From: Protopterus annectens
Lineage: Eukaryota; Chordata; Ceratodontiformes; Protopteridae
Length of the DNA stretch: 64,000 nucleotides
Direction of reading: 5' to 3'
NCBI RefSeq assembly: GCF_019279795.1
Contig: NC_056735.1
Span: 1,934,636,199 to 1,934,700,198, forward strand
The translations under genes and the position numbers were made by a program. The notes beneath the pieces are model-generated. The model had not been told where the DNA came from. It was given only the letters and a program-made list of their open reading frames with translations, and did not search any database. Of the stretch, positions 1-12,689 are shown piece by piece; within the stretch, counting starts at the first letter, position 1; every line of letters starts with the position of its first letter.

Positions 1-29
1 CCTTGTTCTCATCTCTTCTTCATGATGTT

Positions 30-2760
30 GGGATGTTGAGTCAAGTGTTGCCACCTCTCTTGAATCAGTGCTACTCTCCCATCTTCTTTGATAGTCATGC
101 CTGATGGATGCAGGTCTCCTCTCATGTAATTTGTTTATTTCTTGCCTGGACATCTTTGTTTTCTATTGTCTTTTTTTTTTGGTCTTCCAAATCTTCTTCA
201 GCAAATCATCTCCTGCTTTTCTCACCTTGTACAGTAACCTGTTCTCATTAACCTTGTCTATGACTGGAGATACTTTGACTGCACCTCTGATGTCTTCACT
301 TTGTTTCTGCCCCACAGTGTGAATCCTACCACACCTCAGATGCATCATTTAGATCACCTCTAGTTTCTTCAACTGTTTTACCTTGACAGCCCAGTTTTCT
401 GTACCCTACAGAAGTACAGGTAGCACCTCCATTTAATACAACTTACCTTTCAGCTTCTTTAGCATTCTTGTATTTTTCTGTCACATACTACCTCTTTCAC
501 TCTGTACCATTTTGCTGAAGTACCTCTGATTCTAGCTTTGACTTCCCCATTCAGACTTCCTTTCTACTCAACTACCCCATCCAAATACTTGAAACTATTA
601 ACGTATTCTTCTATCTTCCCTTTGGTCTCAGTTTTGCTGATTTTCTCATTGGATGCTATGGAAGCTGTCTTGTCTGTACTTAGTTTTATCCTACTTGCCT
701 TGACTTTTAAATCCCTTTCCCATATCATTTACTAAAATCTCTGTTCAGAGCTTGTTCACAATGCCACATTATCTGCATACAGCAGCTTTGCTGACCTGTC
801 CCCTTCAACCTATTTGCTAATGTAGTCCATTTTCAGTATGAACAGAGCTGAACCCTAGGACACACCCATTAACACTGGAAATCTCTATGTGAGTCTGAAT
901 GCTACCCATAGATGTATCATTTGGTCCTTGTATATAGTCTGCATTAGCTCTACCAATGTTTCAGAGACTTGGAATCATTAGAAGACTGTCTTAAAATAGC
1001 AATCTTAAGATCTTGTCACACACTTTCTCCAAGTCTATGAATGCCCACATGACACTTTCCTCGTGTTCAAATTCTTCTGCATTATCTTCTTCACTGCAAA
1101 CATTTGGTCACTTGTGTTGTATCCTGATTTGAATCTGAACTGCTCATCTCCCATCTTACATTCTACAACTTTACACATTTATTTATCATTCATCTGTCCA
1201 ACACTTTCATACAGAGTGGCAGGAGTTTGATACTTTTGTACTGCCCAATGTTGGCACTAGGATGCCTATTCTGCATGTCAACAATGATACACCCTTCCCT
1301 CCAAACTGCTATGAGTACTCTCAGGAGTAATTTCTCCTTCATCTTGATCATATCTGTTGTGACTTCAGATGAGCCACGTTTTCTCAGATTGCATTTTCCT
1401 CAGTGCTATTCTAATTTCTTCCAAGCCTGGACGTTCTTTCTCTTTCATTATAAGCTGACTATGGGGCTATACAGCTTCAATTGGGTTTTCTTAATATGAA
1501 AGGGTCTTGATGTATGAATTCTTTCTGCCCTTTTTGTCCAATAGACTGGTGAGCATATAGTTGATGGCATCTCTTACGAATGGTGTCTGGTAACACTCTT
1601 TCTTATCATTTTGTCTTTTTACCAGCAACCTAATAGTCTCTTTGTACCATCTGCTGAATCCCTTTACAAAAAACGATACAGTTCCTCTGATGCCTTGTTC
1701 TTTGCTATTGTGACTGCACTCTTAGCCTCTTTGTTAGTCAACCGGTATTCTTTCTTATCCTTGTCCATTATTTCTGTCTCCTACATTTTCCTGCAATTTT
1801 TTTGTATTTTAAGAACTTCCTGGATATCTGCAGCCCACCACCAGCATGTCTTATTTACCTTATTTCCATACCTGGCTTGGTTGTATATCAATTCTATAGT
1901 CTTCACTTATGCAGTTTTGAGACCCTGCCATTCTTTAAACCCAGCTATTGACAGTTCTTCCTGTGATGATAGAGGCCAGAGTTTTTCCTTGAGCTCTTAT
2001 TTTTTTCAGTCCAGTCAACTTCCAGATCTTTGGCCCAGTCTCTGTTGACTTTAGAGCCTTCCCTGTCCAGTGCTTGCAGCTTTTCTGTTTCACTGGGGAT
2101 GCCTTTGCAATCTCTGATTCTACCCTAATGCCCTTTCCTTACTAGGAGAAAGTCTGCCTTAGTTGACCACTCTTGCATGTAATTTGTTACTATTTCTCTT
2201 GGTTAATAGTGTGCTGGTTACCATCAAGCCATTTGCCAAACTTAAGTCTAGAATAGCCACTTTTTCTCTGTTTCCATTGCCCCATCCATGTGGACCCAGG
2301 CTGTCCTAATATTCTCTTCAGTCTATCCAAGTATGAGCATTCAGGTCTGCCATTTTCAATACTATCTCATATTGCCCTATTTTACCTAGTAGGTCATGCA
2401 ACTGCTGTCTAAATGCATTATTTTTCTTACCATCACAACCGTGTTGTGGGCATAGGCTGAGAATATGAATGTAACCCTATCTTTACACTGCAGTCTGATT
2501 GCCATGAGATTATTACTAATTCGGATGACATTCTTCTACCTTCAGAAACTCTTCTTCACCACAGTTCCCAGACACCATTCTTTGTCTGTCCTGCCCTGGA
2601 CCCCAAGCCCAGTGCTTTGCTGGACTGCTGTTTCACCTAGTCTTTAGGATGCTCAGGATCACCAGTCACCTCCTTAACATATCACACACTTCCAATCTAT
2701 ATCCGGTCGTTGAGTATAGAAATCTTTAGTTCATTTTTGTCAGGCTGATTTTTTTTCTAA
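30..2760 (-). mobile_element. Degenerate RTE-like non-LTR retrotransposon (LINE)
   Basis: Seen: reading the minus strand from high to low coordinates gives pieces of a LINE polyprotein in shifting frames. Around 2290-2390 there is an apurinic endonuclease-like piece (DLNAHT, then GPHGWGNGN and ILDLSLANGL). Around 1080-1130 comes a pre-palm motif (SGYNTSDQMFAVKKIM), around 1030-1060 the reverse transcriptase motif A (AFIDLEK), and around 763-782 a motif C in which the expected YADD reads YADN. This order is that of RTE-group LINEs. Stops and frameshifts occur throughout, so it is a dead copy. Boundaries are approximate, because neither a 3' tail nor a target-site duplication was found. The open frames on the plus strand here are antisense shadows. 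The clade could be a neighbouring RTE-X type rather than RTE proper. Confidence 0.7.
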
Positions 2761-4915
2761 TATGTAACTTTCACTGAACAGAGCTTTCCTAGGTAACTCA
2801 AGCTAGGCAAATGGACACCAACTAATTGACCCCGTGATACTGGGCTTTATGGCAGGCACACACTGGCCAGTAAAAGTACATAGACAACTCTCAGCATTTA
2901 CAGTAGTCCTTAGTGTAGGTTGTAATAATCTGAGTCCTTAAGTAACTTATCACTGGAAAATGCCAATACCCATTTTTGGCAACATTAGTAAATGTGACCA
3001 AATTACCTACACTGTCAAGTGGCTAGCCATGGCATGGCATGCGGTCTGTGGTAGGTGTTCTCTTATCTAGAGGATACCGTGCACAACAGCTTATGCCTAA
3101 TGAGGTTGGTCTACAGAACTCTCCCCTTTCTTAATATGCTCAGTTTCTGCACAATTTCAGGACAAGTGCAAGAGTTTCAACAACATGGTCCATCATTTGA
3201 AAGGGAGTAAACAAACTATATCATCACCAGTTTAAGTGATTGATGTTCTAGTTTCGCAGTCATACTAGAACCAACAAAAATGCTGTTTTGAGAAAATGCA
3301 GTAGTTTTAGCCAGGATGTCGGTCACATTACATCATCTATGAAGAATCTTTCTATTAACTTCAATGTATGGTGTACTACATCCATTTCATTTCTATAAGC
3401 AAATAACACTAAATTAAGTCAGGAAGAATGGTCCAGTAACAGCATCCAGTTTGTGGTACATTCATGCTACTTCAGTAACTGCTCAAAAACTGTTGCAGGT
3501 TAAACAGCTTATTAAACGTATTTATTTTATTTTATTTATATTTGTTTACTAAGGTAATGCACTGACTTGAAAAATTATATGGAGCTTCTTACTTGCTGCT
3601 TGCCATGGGATTTGAAGTCTTCTTAAGACACTCAGTCTTGCTGGCTGGAATCAAGGTCTGGTTATAGTTGCATTCACAGTCTGTTGCATACAGAAACTTG
3701 CAGAATATACACTGATGAGAGAATATACTTTGCAGCATCAACTTTAAGAGCAGTAACCAATAACTTTTATAATAAACCACATGTACTTCTGTTACAGCTT
3801 CAGAAAATGTTCCACTTATATAGTACAGATGATGTGAGAGATATAACATTTACCTCAGGACAAAATGTGTCCCTACTATACCCCTAACATAACTGGATTT
3901 AATACAGACTTTATATATTTTTTAGTTAACCACACACCCTCTTGGTTTTGGAAAGATACTGCCTTGACGCAAATGCTGACACATCTGTTCTTGTGCAAAT
4001 GCTGATAAGTAAACTGTCTTCAAGGAAACACCTTGTGGATTAGAAAAGCACATTTTTAAACTTTCTTAGAAAAACATGTCCTGTTGTCCATTGAAAGCAG
4101 ATTACATTCTTGTCATATCTGTAAGAAGTCAGCTTTCTTGATGTGCGTGTAATACACTCATAAGCAAGTTCCTTATTTTTTTAAGCCATAGTCATTTAGT
4201 ATGGTTGCTGATCACATATTACTAAACTCTGTTTCTGCATTTAAGCAAGCTTTTTTCTTTCAGCATATTTACAACAGAATTAATTTCAGCCTTATGTTCA
4301 TAATATCTAACAATTCCCTCTGTTTTTAAACATACTCAAAACATTTTATACTGATATGTATTTTTTGATCACATTATATAGTCTTTTGATACAACAAATC
4401 AGAAATGCAATTTTACATAGTTAATATAATTATATTAAAGTATTACTACCAAACTGAATGTATTTAACAACTTTTTCTTTTGCAGACCATTCTGTGAAAT
4501 TATTTTATCAGTTATGAGCTGTGTCTGCTTTAGTTTAACTTGATTAATTTATTCCTTTGCAATTACAGAATTTAATTTATGACTTAGAACTGTTTCATTA
4601 ACTCTTTGCAACTGTTGAATTAACTATTAGAGACAAGAACCATGTGCTACTGCAAGCATTTATACACTACTGAAAATATACAGTTTCAATGTCATTTTAA
4701 CCATAACATTGTGATCATGTTTTTGAACTGTTCATTAACATATTGGTAAAATACTGAACTGGGCTTAGATAAAAAATATTTGAAAGCAATTATTTTACTG
4801 GGGTAAAACCAGCAATATTACAACTTAACAAATTACTTTTAAACTTATTACAATGTATTATGTACAGTATGTATTTATACAGACTGTTTGCTATGCATTT
4901 TATTGAATTCTTCTG
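2761..4915. other. Unassigned AT-rich intergenic DNA
   Basis: No gene or named repeat was recognised. The first ~500 bases (to about 3250) are less AT-rich and could be the 5' untranslated part of the minus-strand LINE next to them. The rest is AT-rich sequence with only short chance ORFs. Confidence 0.5.
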
Positions 4916-5060
4916 CATTTGTATATACAAAGACTATCATTTGTACTGAAATTTTCCACGTTTGTACATACAAAGACTATCATTTGTACTGAACTTTTTT
5001 ACATTTGTACACTATCATTTGTACTGAAATTTTCTACATTTGTACATACAAAGACTATAA
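4916..5060. repeat. Short tandem repeat, ~43-bp unit, about 3.5 copies
   Basis: Units starting CATTTGTACATACAAAG followed by ACTATCATTTGTACTGAA recur at about 4916, 4959, 5002 and 5037. The third unit lacks ATACAAAG, which shortens its period to 35. This is a local minisatellite with no coding meaning. Confidence 0.8.
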
Positions 5061-6192
5061 AGTACATTTGGAAAACTTTTATGTCTCTTTAGAAGTATCT
5101 AGTGGAATTGACACCAGAAGCAACTATGCTTTTTGCATACCAACATTGTCTTGCCAAAAACATATTAAAAATAGTGACCATTCTTGTTCAATTTTTACAT
5201 ATCTTTACTCTGTCTTGTATGGCTGTAATCAATTTTAAGCCATCTCTTGTTTTTTAAACCATCTCTTGTTTTTTAACTTTACAGTTTAACAGGTTGTAAA
5301 TACAATTTAATGCTAAACAATACAATAATAACTAGAATGATAGCTATTAGCAACTTGTAAAATATCTTATTCTGTAAGGTTTAATCTGTTTACCAATATT
5401 TCTAATGCACTAATACCTGTTTTTTCCTCCCCCTAAAAGAGTATTGTCAAGAAGGAATGAGATATTATTTTTCTTATAGCTTTATTTCTGACTCTTGTGC
5501 AATACAGCTTATACAGTCAGTGTAAAACTGAGAAAGTACCCCTCCCCCTATAGTACTGCAATATTGTTTATCTGCCTTACACTGTGAGAATAGAATGCAC
5601 GTCAGCCCAACACTTTGGTTATACATTTATTTTATTAGGTTACCAAACTATAGCCCCATGTCTGATTTGATAATTTTTTATAAAGCATTTGCTGCCTACT
5701 TCTACTAGTAGTAGTTATTTGTACCCTCCTGTCTACTTTATTTAAACTGTATGTATACTATGACCCACCTGCTGGCTTTACTTGATGTAACTAAGGTATT
5801 TTTTATTTTTATCAGTGACATATATGCACAATTGTGATGTTTTTGTTGACGCACACAGTAAACATTTGTCATATTTCACACGGTTTTCTTTGAGATACCA
5901 GTTAAATATTGTAATACATCTGCATAATGCCTTACTATCAACCTGCCCTAATAAGGTTTTAAATTTACTAATGTGCTGTGTATACCAACATTGCAATTTA
6001 CTAAAGCTTGGTTTACTCCTGCATGAATCATAAATAATATCCATACTGTCTAAGAACATCATTTTTGCAGGCACAGCTCAGGTGAATAGGATCACATACA
6101 AAATGAACAAAACATATTTACTGATACAGGGATATGCTAAAAAACAATTATATACATATTTACAGATGCAAGAGTGAACTACAACAATTAGT
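5061..6192. other. Unassigned AT-rich intergenic DNA
   Basis: Nothing recognised. A small duplication (CCATCTCTTGTTTTTTAA, twice) lies at about 5239-5276. Confidence 0.5.
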
Positions 6193-7950
6193 TTAAGAAG
6201 TTGTTAGTATCCTAACATGGATGGAAAATGGAATTATGCTTAGCAGAGGTTTGAGATGGCTTATGCTACAGGGATAGCAGTGTATCATTAAACAGAGAGC
6301 TTTGGAAACATTAGAAAAGGCAAGTGAGAATAGATGTAAGAAAGGATACCACAGGGAGAGCACAGAGAAAACATGAAAGAGGTATACAGAGGGAAGAGAA
6401 GTAGAAAAGAGAAGAGTGAGAGCGATGCAAAGAGAAGAGGGAAGTAGGATGAATGAGATGCAGTAAAAAAAGGGATGACAAGATGAAATAAGGAAGGATG
6501 ATAAACAGGTATGTGAGAAAGCTGCAGGGTTCATGTCAGGTGACCTGAGCGACTGAGTGCTGCTGCTTCACTGTGTTTGGGTGAATAAGTGTTCTTTGAG
6601 CTGTTGTCTGAAGTCAGACTACTTTTGGATTTCTCAGACAGAAAAAGGAATAAAATCGGATAGTTTAGTTGCTAGGAAGGAGAATGCATTGTCAGTGCAA
6701 CAGAGTTTCCTTTTTGGAGTTAATAGGGTGGGTTGAGATTGAGAGATACTCTTGAGATTATGTGGGGGGGGGGTTATGAGTGAGAAGAGATGATGTCTCA
6801 TGAGAGAGGAGTTTGTGATTTAGTGATCCTAGTAGGAAGGTGGATCTCAAATATGTTGAGAGCCATTTAGCTTTGACAAAGTCAGGCAGTGGTGTTCATT
6901 ACTGGCACAGTTAGTAATGAATGACAGATTTTACTGTGGATGGCTTGTAAGGTGGTGGCATTTTTCTTTCAGTCTGCATCTCTAATGGATAATCCATGTT
7001 CAAGTTGACATAAGAGTATGGCTTTGCCTTATGGCAGCCTTGGCTGCCTTGAAAAGAAGAGGCAATAGCTAGTTCACCCAGAACAGTATTGTGCTGATTT
7101 TTTTTGCTTGTGTGTTGAATGTGTAGTTTAAAGTTAAGAGGCAGCTTTTGCCAAAAGCCCAGGTATTTGAATGATGTGGTAGTTTCTATCGTGGTATTGT
7201 TAAAATCTTTAATATTAAGGGTGCCTTGGCTATTTGGTGGTTAGTTCCAAATAGCATTGCTTTTGAGGGATTGAGTAAATGCTTCTGGCCTATTAGCCAC
7301 AGGCGGAGAGTTTGGATATCATCTTAGATCTGAGTTTGTAGAACAGAGTGTGATTTATTTAATGTGCAGATGACCATATCATCTTTATAAATAATTAGAG
7401 GTATCTGAGAACGATCACATGGGATTTTTTTTTTGATAAATATGGAAAAGAGCAGAGGAGTTAAAGTGGAACCCTGAGGGTTCCTTTCATAAGAGGGGCT
7501 GTTTCAAAGGTGGTGGTGGCAGTCTACAAATCGTGGCTTTGCATTGTCACGAATGACTATTTCAGTTAATTTGTCAGATAGTAAGTTATGGTCAATTAGA
7601 TCAAAGACTTTTTAAGAGGTTACTAAAGATAGTTCTTGTCAGGTTACCTTTGTCCATATTGGTTAGGATGTCATCTGTGAGGGGCTAGAGAGCTGTTATG
7701 GTGCTGTGTTCAGACCAGAATCCATGTCGCTTCCTGGATAGAACATAGTATGGATGTAAATAAGTAGTAATTTGATTGTAGATTATTTTTTAAAGTGGGA
7801 TGTATTGAAACAGGACAGGACTGTAAAGTAGTAGCTGGCTTGGGTATTTTTGGAATAGGATTGACTATTGCAGGTTTTCATATCTGAGGCATAATCTTAT
7901 TAGTTAAGTAGAGCAATAGCATGCATTAAAATGCATGCTAATGGCCTGTA
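6193..7950 (-). mobile_element. L2-like LINE, 3' half, decayed
   Basis: Seen on the minus strand: FDLIDHNLL (about 7580-7612) matches the region after reverse transcriptase motif A. A motif B-like NPQGSTLTPLLF lies at about 7447-7490. Motif C reads IYKDDMVI (about 7361-7395), with YADD changed to YKDD. After this come the thumb-like KAMLFGT and, near 6570-6640, a C-terminal FRQQLKEHLF piece of the kind that closes L2/CR1-group proteins. Frames change several times, so the copy is inactive. No endonuclease part was seen; the copy is probably 5' truncated near 7950, as is common for LINEs. Assignment to L2 rather than another CR1-group clade rests on this wording only. Confidence 0.7.
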
Positions 7951-7975
7951 AATTAGAAGAGCAGGCAAACTCCAG

Positions 7976-8095
7976 GGGTAGGCATAGCTCTCAAATGTCC
8001 AGATTTTTGCAGAATGTCCAGACTTTTACCTCATATTTTTGGTGTGTTTCTCATAAAATTTGTGACTTTCTGGCAAATTATTTTGGATTGATATC
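7976..8095 (-). repeat. Dispersed repeat, second copy at 54595-54680
   Basis: On the minus strand the words TTTTATGAGAAACA and ACCAAAAATATGAG, then CTGGACATT, occur in the same order as on the plus strand at 54595-54680. That is enough to show a shared repeat family. The family was not identified. Confidence 0.6.
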
Positions 8096-8337
8096 ACTAA
8101 ATAATGACAGGGATTAGAGTTTCAGACTCCATATCCTTCAGAGAATGAATACTAACATAAAATCTGTTAGTCTAGCAATTTTCTAAGTTTATAAGAGTAA
8201 TATTTAAAATATAACACAGTGTTTGGACCTTTGTACCCCCATTATTTCTGACTTTGTCCAGATTTATGCATTAAGAGGTTGAGAGTTGTGAGGCAGGGCT
8301 TTGCAAAAGCTACCCATCCATTCTGCTCTTTAAAACA

Positions 8338-8480
8338 ACTAAAGTATGCTTGGTTCTGTGGTGTAGAAATATGGAGCCCTGACTGTGACTTAGATGACCC
8401 AGGTTTGAGTTGTGGTTCAGGTGCAGAAGGAAATGGGCAGATGGGTGGGAGTGAGTGGCTTTCACCAGGTCACTTCTTCT
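8338..8480 (+). mobile_element. tRNA-derived SINE, probable
   Basis: A tRNA-like head is visible: an A-box-like stretch GGTTCTGTGGTGTAG near 8350, then about 40 bases later a B-box-like AGGTTTGAGTTGTGG near 8401. This spacing fits an RNA polymerase III promoter of tRNA origin. The downstream body to about 8480 is unassigned. It is not a functional tRNA because no cloverleaf or anticodon arm could be folded by eye. Confidence 0.55.
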
Positions 8481-9308
8481 GACGGGAGGAACTTAGGGCT
8501 CTGCTAACATCTGGACACTTCTGAGAGAGACTATTTAGTATTTTCTAGCTGTGAATGAGGTTAGTTTCATTCCACAGTAAGGGAGATTCAGCGGCTCAAT
8601 CATTTGTCATGGCAATGAACCTGTATTAATGCACATACTCCACTGCAGTTATAGTTTTATTTTCCTTGCAATCCTAAAATCCTTACACTCACACCTTACA
8701 TACAATGCCTGCCCATGACTCTTGTCTTGATGAATTTGGGGGGTTTGATAAGGATGTGTTTTACCTGGAATGGTTATGTCACTGCCTCAAGACTTACTGT
8801 GAGATTGCACAGTTTCTTTACGAGGTGAACAAGTTAGTCTATACATAAAAAAGGGGTGGATGTCACTGGCAAACTGTTAAAAGGCAATAAGAAAGAATTA
8901 AGCATACAGTTTTGAATTAACAATGTTAGCAGGCATGTGACAGGCTTTGTAATGCAGTCATGTTAAAAAAATGACTGTGCTCGCTCTCACTGTTTTTCCT
9001 CACTTAGGCCATGGGAGCACATATACTTCCTTTGCCTCTTCTGCAACTCAGCTTCTTACTCTGTTTTCAGTATGTAAACATTTAATAAGTTGACTATAGC
9101 ATATCAGGAGTAACACTGACAATTTAAAGTGCAGATGAAATAGATTATTTAATATACAGAAATAATGCTTAGTTCTCCTTGTGAAACTGTACATCATAAA
9201 TGTACCTTGCAACAGTCTGCTTTATTATCTAACATTGCAGCTGTCTAGCTATATTATGATTGGTGTACTGTTGCCATAGATGTTATGATCATGAATAATG
9301 ATATCTTT
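8481..9308. other. Unassigned AT-rich intergenic DNA
   Basis: No gene or repeat was recognised up to the 3' end of the CR1 element. Confidence 0.5.
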
Positions 9309-11912
9309 AGGATCATAGGATCATAGGATCATAGGAAGTTACTAGGCTATTGGCCCTGAGGCCCTTATAAGTCTAGCCAAGAGTTTAGCCCATGTTTAGA
9401 CAAGTCAACACCCAAAGCCCCTGTCCAGCAGGGACACAGGTGGAATCCCAGGAGTGTATTTTCTGTTTCCCATCCAGTTATTCAGGTTACGCTTGAAAAA
9501 GGATAATGAGGTACTCTGCTTGACATGGAGAGGGAGTCTGTTTGACAGATGGGGGAGTCTCTGGGACACAAATCTGTCCCGCCAACAAGACCTATTGATG
9601 TCACAGACCAGGTAGAGGCCACATATTAGAGTTACACGAGTGGAGCTTGACTTGCGGATATGCAGCAATCCCATCAAGGCAGGGTCTGAGATTGCTTTGT
9701 ATGCCAGACAGAGGTCACTTCTGAGGAGTCTGTATGAAACTGAGTAGACTGACAGGGCTTTTAGCCTATCTGTGTAGGATAGATGTTTGAGACTCTGGAC
9801 TCTTCTGGTGGGGAATCTCTGTGGTTTATCCAGCTGTTGCATGTGCTTTGCGAGGTACATGCTGGAGGGGGAATTGTACTCAATAATTGGAATTATAAGG
9901 GAAGAATACAGGGATGTTATGACCTCCTTGTCCCTGGATGAGATACCCTTACTTATGAGGTGGGCAATGTAGAAAGCTTTCTATGCAATGGAATCAATAT
10001 GGTGGTCAAAAGTCAGGTTGCTATCAACCTGGGTGCCCAAATCCCTCACAACTGATAGCACGCTTAGGACATTGTTATTAATGTGATAATATGTGGGGGC
10101 ATCACTCTTCCCAAAATGGATGATGGTGCATTTTTTGGCATTCAGCTTGAGGCCATGTTTCTGGCACCAGTCACTTGTTTGGGTGAGACCCTCTTGCAGG
10201 ACGTCCACATCACTTGGGGAATTGATGACCATGCCTAGCTTGCAGTCATCTGCAAACCTGGTCAGCCATAGCCCACTGGTTTTGGTCTGCACCTCAGAGA
10301 GGTATATCCTGAATAACAGAGGCCCCCTGACTGATCCCTGGGGTACACCACCCATTACAGGTCTACTGCTCAAGGTGGCTTCTCCTATTTTGATTAGGTG
10401 GGTCCTATCAGTGTACCAGTTTGCTACCCATCTGATAACATATGGATTGATGCTTAGTTTAGAGAGTTTATCTATTTTGCCTGAGACAGGAATAGTGTCA
10501 AAGTCTTTGGCCAGGTCAAGGTAGGTGGTGTGCACTATCTTCCCCTCGTCCATGGCTTTGTTGACTGTCTCAAAGAAGTCAACCAGATTAGACAGACATG
10601 ACCTCCCCTTTACAATGCGAAACTGTCTGGGGTTGAGTGTTTGGACATTGCCAATATCCCTGTTAATGAGGTCCATGATAGTCCGTTCCATGGCTTTACA
10701 GATCAGGGTAGTTAGGCTGATGGGTCTATAATTTCCTGGACCGGTGGATGCTCCACCTTTGTGTAAAGATATGACAGTGGTTGTCCTCCACTTGGCTGGG
10801 ACAAAGCCGGTACTCAGGCTTTTGTGGAATAGAGTGCCTAATGATACTGAAAGTTCATGCCTGAGTTCATGCAGGATGTGGCCTGGGATGTTATCGGGTC
10901 CCATGGAGGTTGTCTTTTTTGCTGTTGAGCAGGTAGTGAACACCTATTCCCAAGAGATAAGGGGAGCGGGACAGATACCAGGGATGTCCTGATTTACTGA
11001 TGGGCGACAGAAGGGTGAAGTTTTTACTGAATCTGTCATCCAGTAGGTTGGCTATTTCTACAGCATTTGTGCATGTGGTGTCCTTGACCACCAGTTCTGA
11101 ACAGATCTGGGCACTTCCTTTGAGACTGTGGACATATGTGAAGAAGGCCTTATGATTGTCTCTAGTAGATGTGGCCAATTTGGACTTGAAGTTGGCTTTA
11201 GAGGATTTCATTAGTGCTCTTATTTGCTTGTTCAGGCTAAGGAGAGATTTCTTCCAATTGGGCATCTGCTCTTTCTTGGCCCTGTACAGCAATTTTTTTC
11301 ATATTGTTATATAGTTTATTTATAGCAGATGTCCACCAGACAGGTTTACTCTTCCTTGCGGAGGATGATGTCCTGTCAGGTATTCCTGATTCCATGCATC
11401 TATATAAGTGCTCGTATAGTACTTTGGTGTAGATTTGGACATTAATGCCAGTTACTACAGAGGGGGAGGGGGCTGTGAAGCTGTTTATACCATTCCTCAG
11501 GAGGTTGTGATCAGTTTTGGAGAAGTTTTTTTGTTTGACCCTAGCTAGAGGGGGGTCAGCAGTGATGCTGACTTCAAAGATGACCGCTTTATGGTTCGAT
11601 CTTACCAGGGAGGATGATACTCTAGGGGTGCTGCAGTGGTTACTCCTGTTGGTTAAAACCAAGTCCAAGATATTATCATCTCTTGTGGGAGTATCGACTA
11701 GCTGTTGCAAGACATTTGCATTGATAAAATCGAGGAATCCCTAGGCATTTGCGTTCTGGCATGAGTAGTTTTTTCAGTCTATGGTTGGGTGTTTAAAGTC
11801 ACCCAGGATCAGGGTAAAGGATTGAATCTTGATAGATTTGAAGAGGTCCAGATAGGTGGAGTGCGCATCTTGAATCATATTTGGGAGCCTGTAGCTAATT
11901 AAACATGCCTAT
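9309..11912 (-). mobile_element. CR1 LINE, 5'-truncated, with its 3' octamer repeat
   Basis: The element reads leftwards. Its 3' end at 9309-9335 is three copies of GGATCATA (TATGATCC on its own strand), the short terminal repeat typical of CR1. Coding pieces from 5' to 3' are as follows. An endonuclease C-terminal part (LGDF near 11800, then TPTRDDNILDLVLTN near 11640-11690). Reverse transcriptase from about 10943, with SLHKGG and YRPISLT near 10720-10770, motif A (YLDLAKDFDTIP) near 10490-10530, motif B (GVPQGS) near 10335-10350, and motif C (FADDCKL) near 10236-10260. A thumb and C-terminal part runs to about 9405. There are frameshifts near 9980, 10900 and 11240. A plus-strand relative lies at 15840-19756. 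CR1-type reverse transcriptase is known to prime on the target and copy from the 3' end, which explains the missing 5' part. Confidence 0.9.
9981..10943 (-). pseudogene. CR1 ORF2 fragment, reverse transcriptase
   Basis: A 320-residue open stretch of the CR1 element covers nearly the whole polymerase domain. Motif A is YLDLAKDFDTIP, motif B GVPQGS and motif C FADD, so the aspartates used for metal binding are present in this piece. The protein is still broken: upstream endonuclease lies in another frame (11237-11710) and the C-terminal part (9405-9860) is shifted again. The usual CR1 ORF2 is about 900-1000 residues. I read this as a relatively young but dead copy. Long plus-strand frames over it are antisense shadows. 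Confidence 0.85.
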
Positions 11913-12689
11913 GCTACAAAGATAGTGGTTTCAATTTTTACGTCAGAAAGTTCTGAGTTAGATTGTTACCATGATATGTGTGTGTGGGGGGGCAGCTAGC
12001 CTATAAAATACAGATCTCTGAACTACTGCTTCCCATCTTAACAATTAAACTTCATTATAAAATCCCATTTCTAGCAATATGCAGATTAAAGAGGTGGGAA
12101 AGACATATATAAATAGTACAAACCCTCAAGTATAATAAATATAAAATAAGACAATGTTACCAATTTTATTTTTATCAAAAAAGAGTCTGGACAGCACAGC
12201 AGGAGGTCTTGACATGGAAGGTTGTTAAGGCTCTGCATTTATTGGATCGTTGGTTGTTATAATTGATCAGATAATGAAAAGTCTGAGAAGACGTGCAGAT
12301 TTGAAAGTAGCTCAATGACTGCATCAACAAGCCATTGAGCCATGGCTATCAAAAACTACCATCCCGAAAAGTGCTATGAATCTATAACTCACAAAATTAG
12401 AAGCATGCTAAACCACACCACTGAGGTGCCAGGGTCGTACTACTTCTGTTCTTGACATACGGAAATATTTAGAAAACTGGCAATGTTAGAGCATTACCTA
12501 ATAAATGACGTAATGCACAGATCTGTGGAATGATATCAGTAATAACCATTTGGGAATGACAGCAAATACTTAAAAATCATAGATACAACATTCTTATGTA
12601 AACAAAGAAGTAAAATAATTAAAAAAAAGAATCAAAATCAAATAGTTCACTTCATGAAGTCAGTGAGATTTTACATGAGTAATGCATTA
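11913..12689. other. Unassigned AT-rich intergenic DNA
   Basis: No gene recognised. Some of the first bases may still belong to the truncated CR1 5' side. Confidence 0.4.

Noticed and set aside
10093-10524. 143-codon plus-strand frame over the CR1
   Set aside because: Antisense shadow of the CR1 reverse transcriptase.
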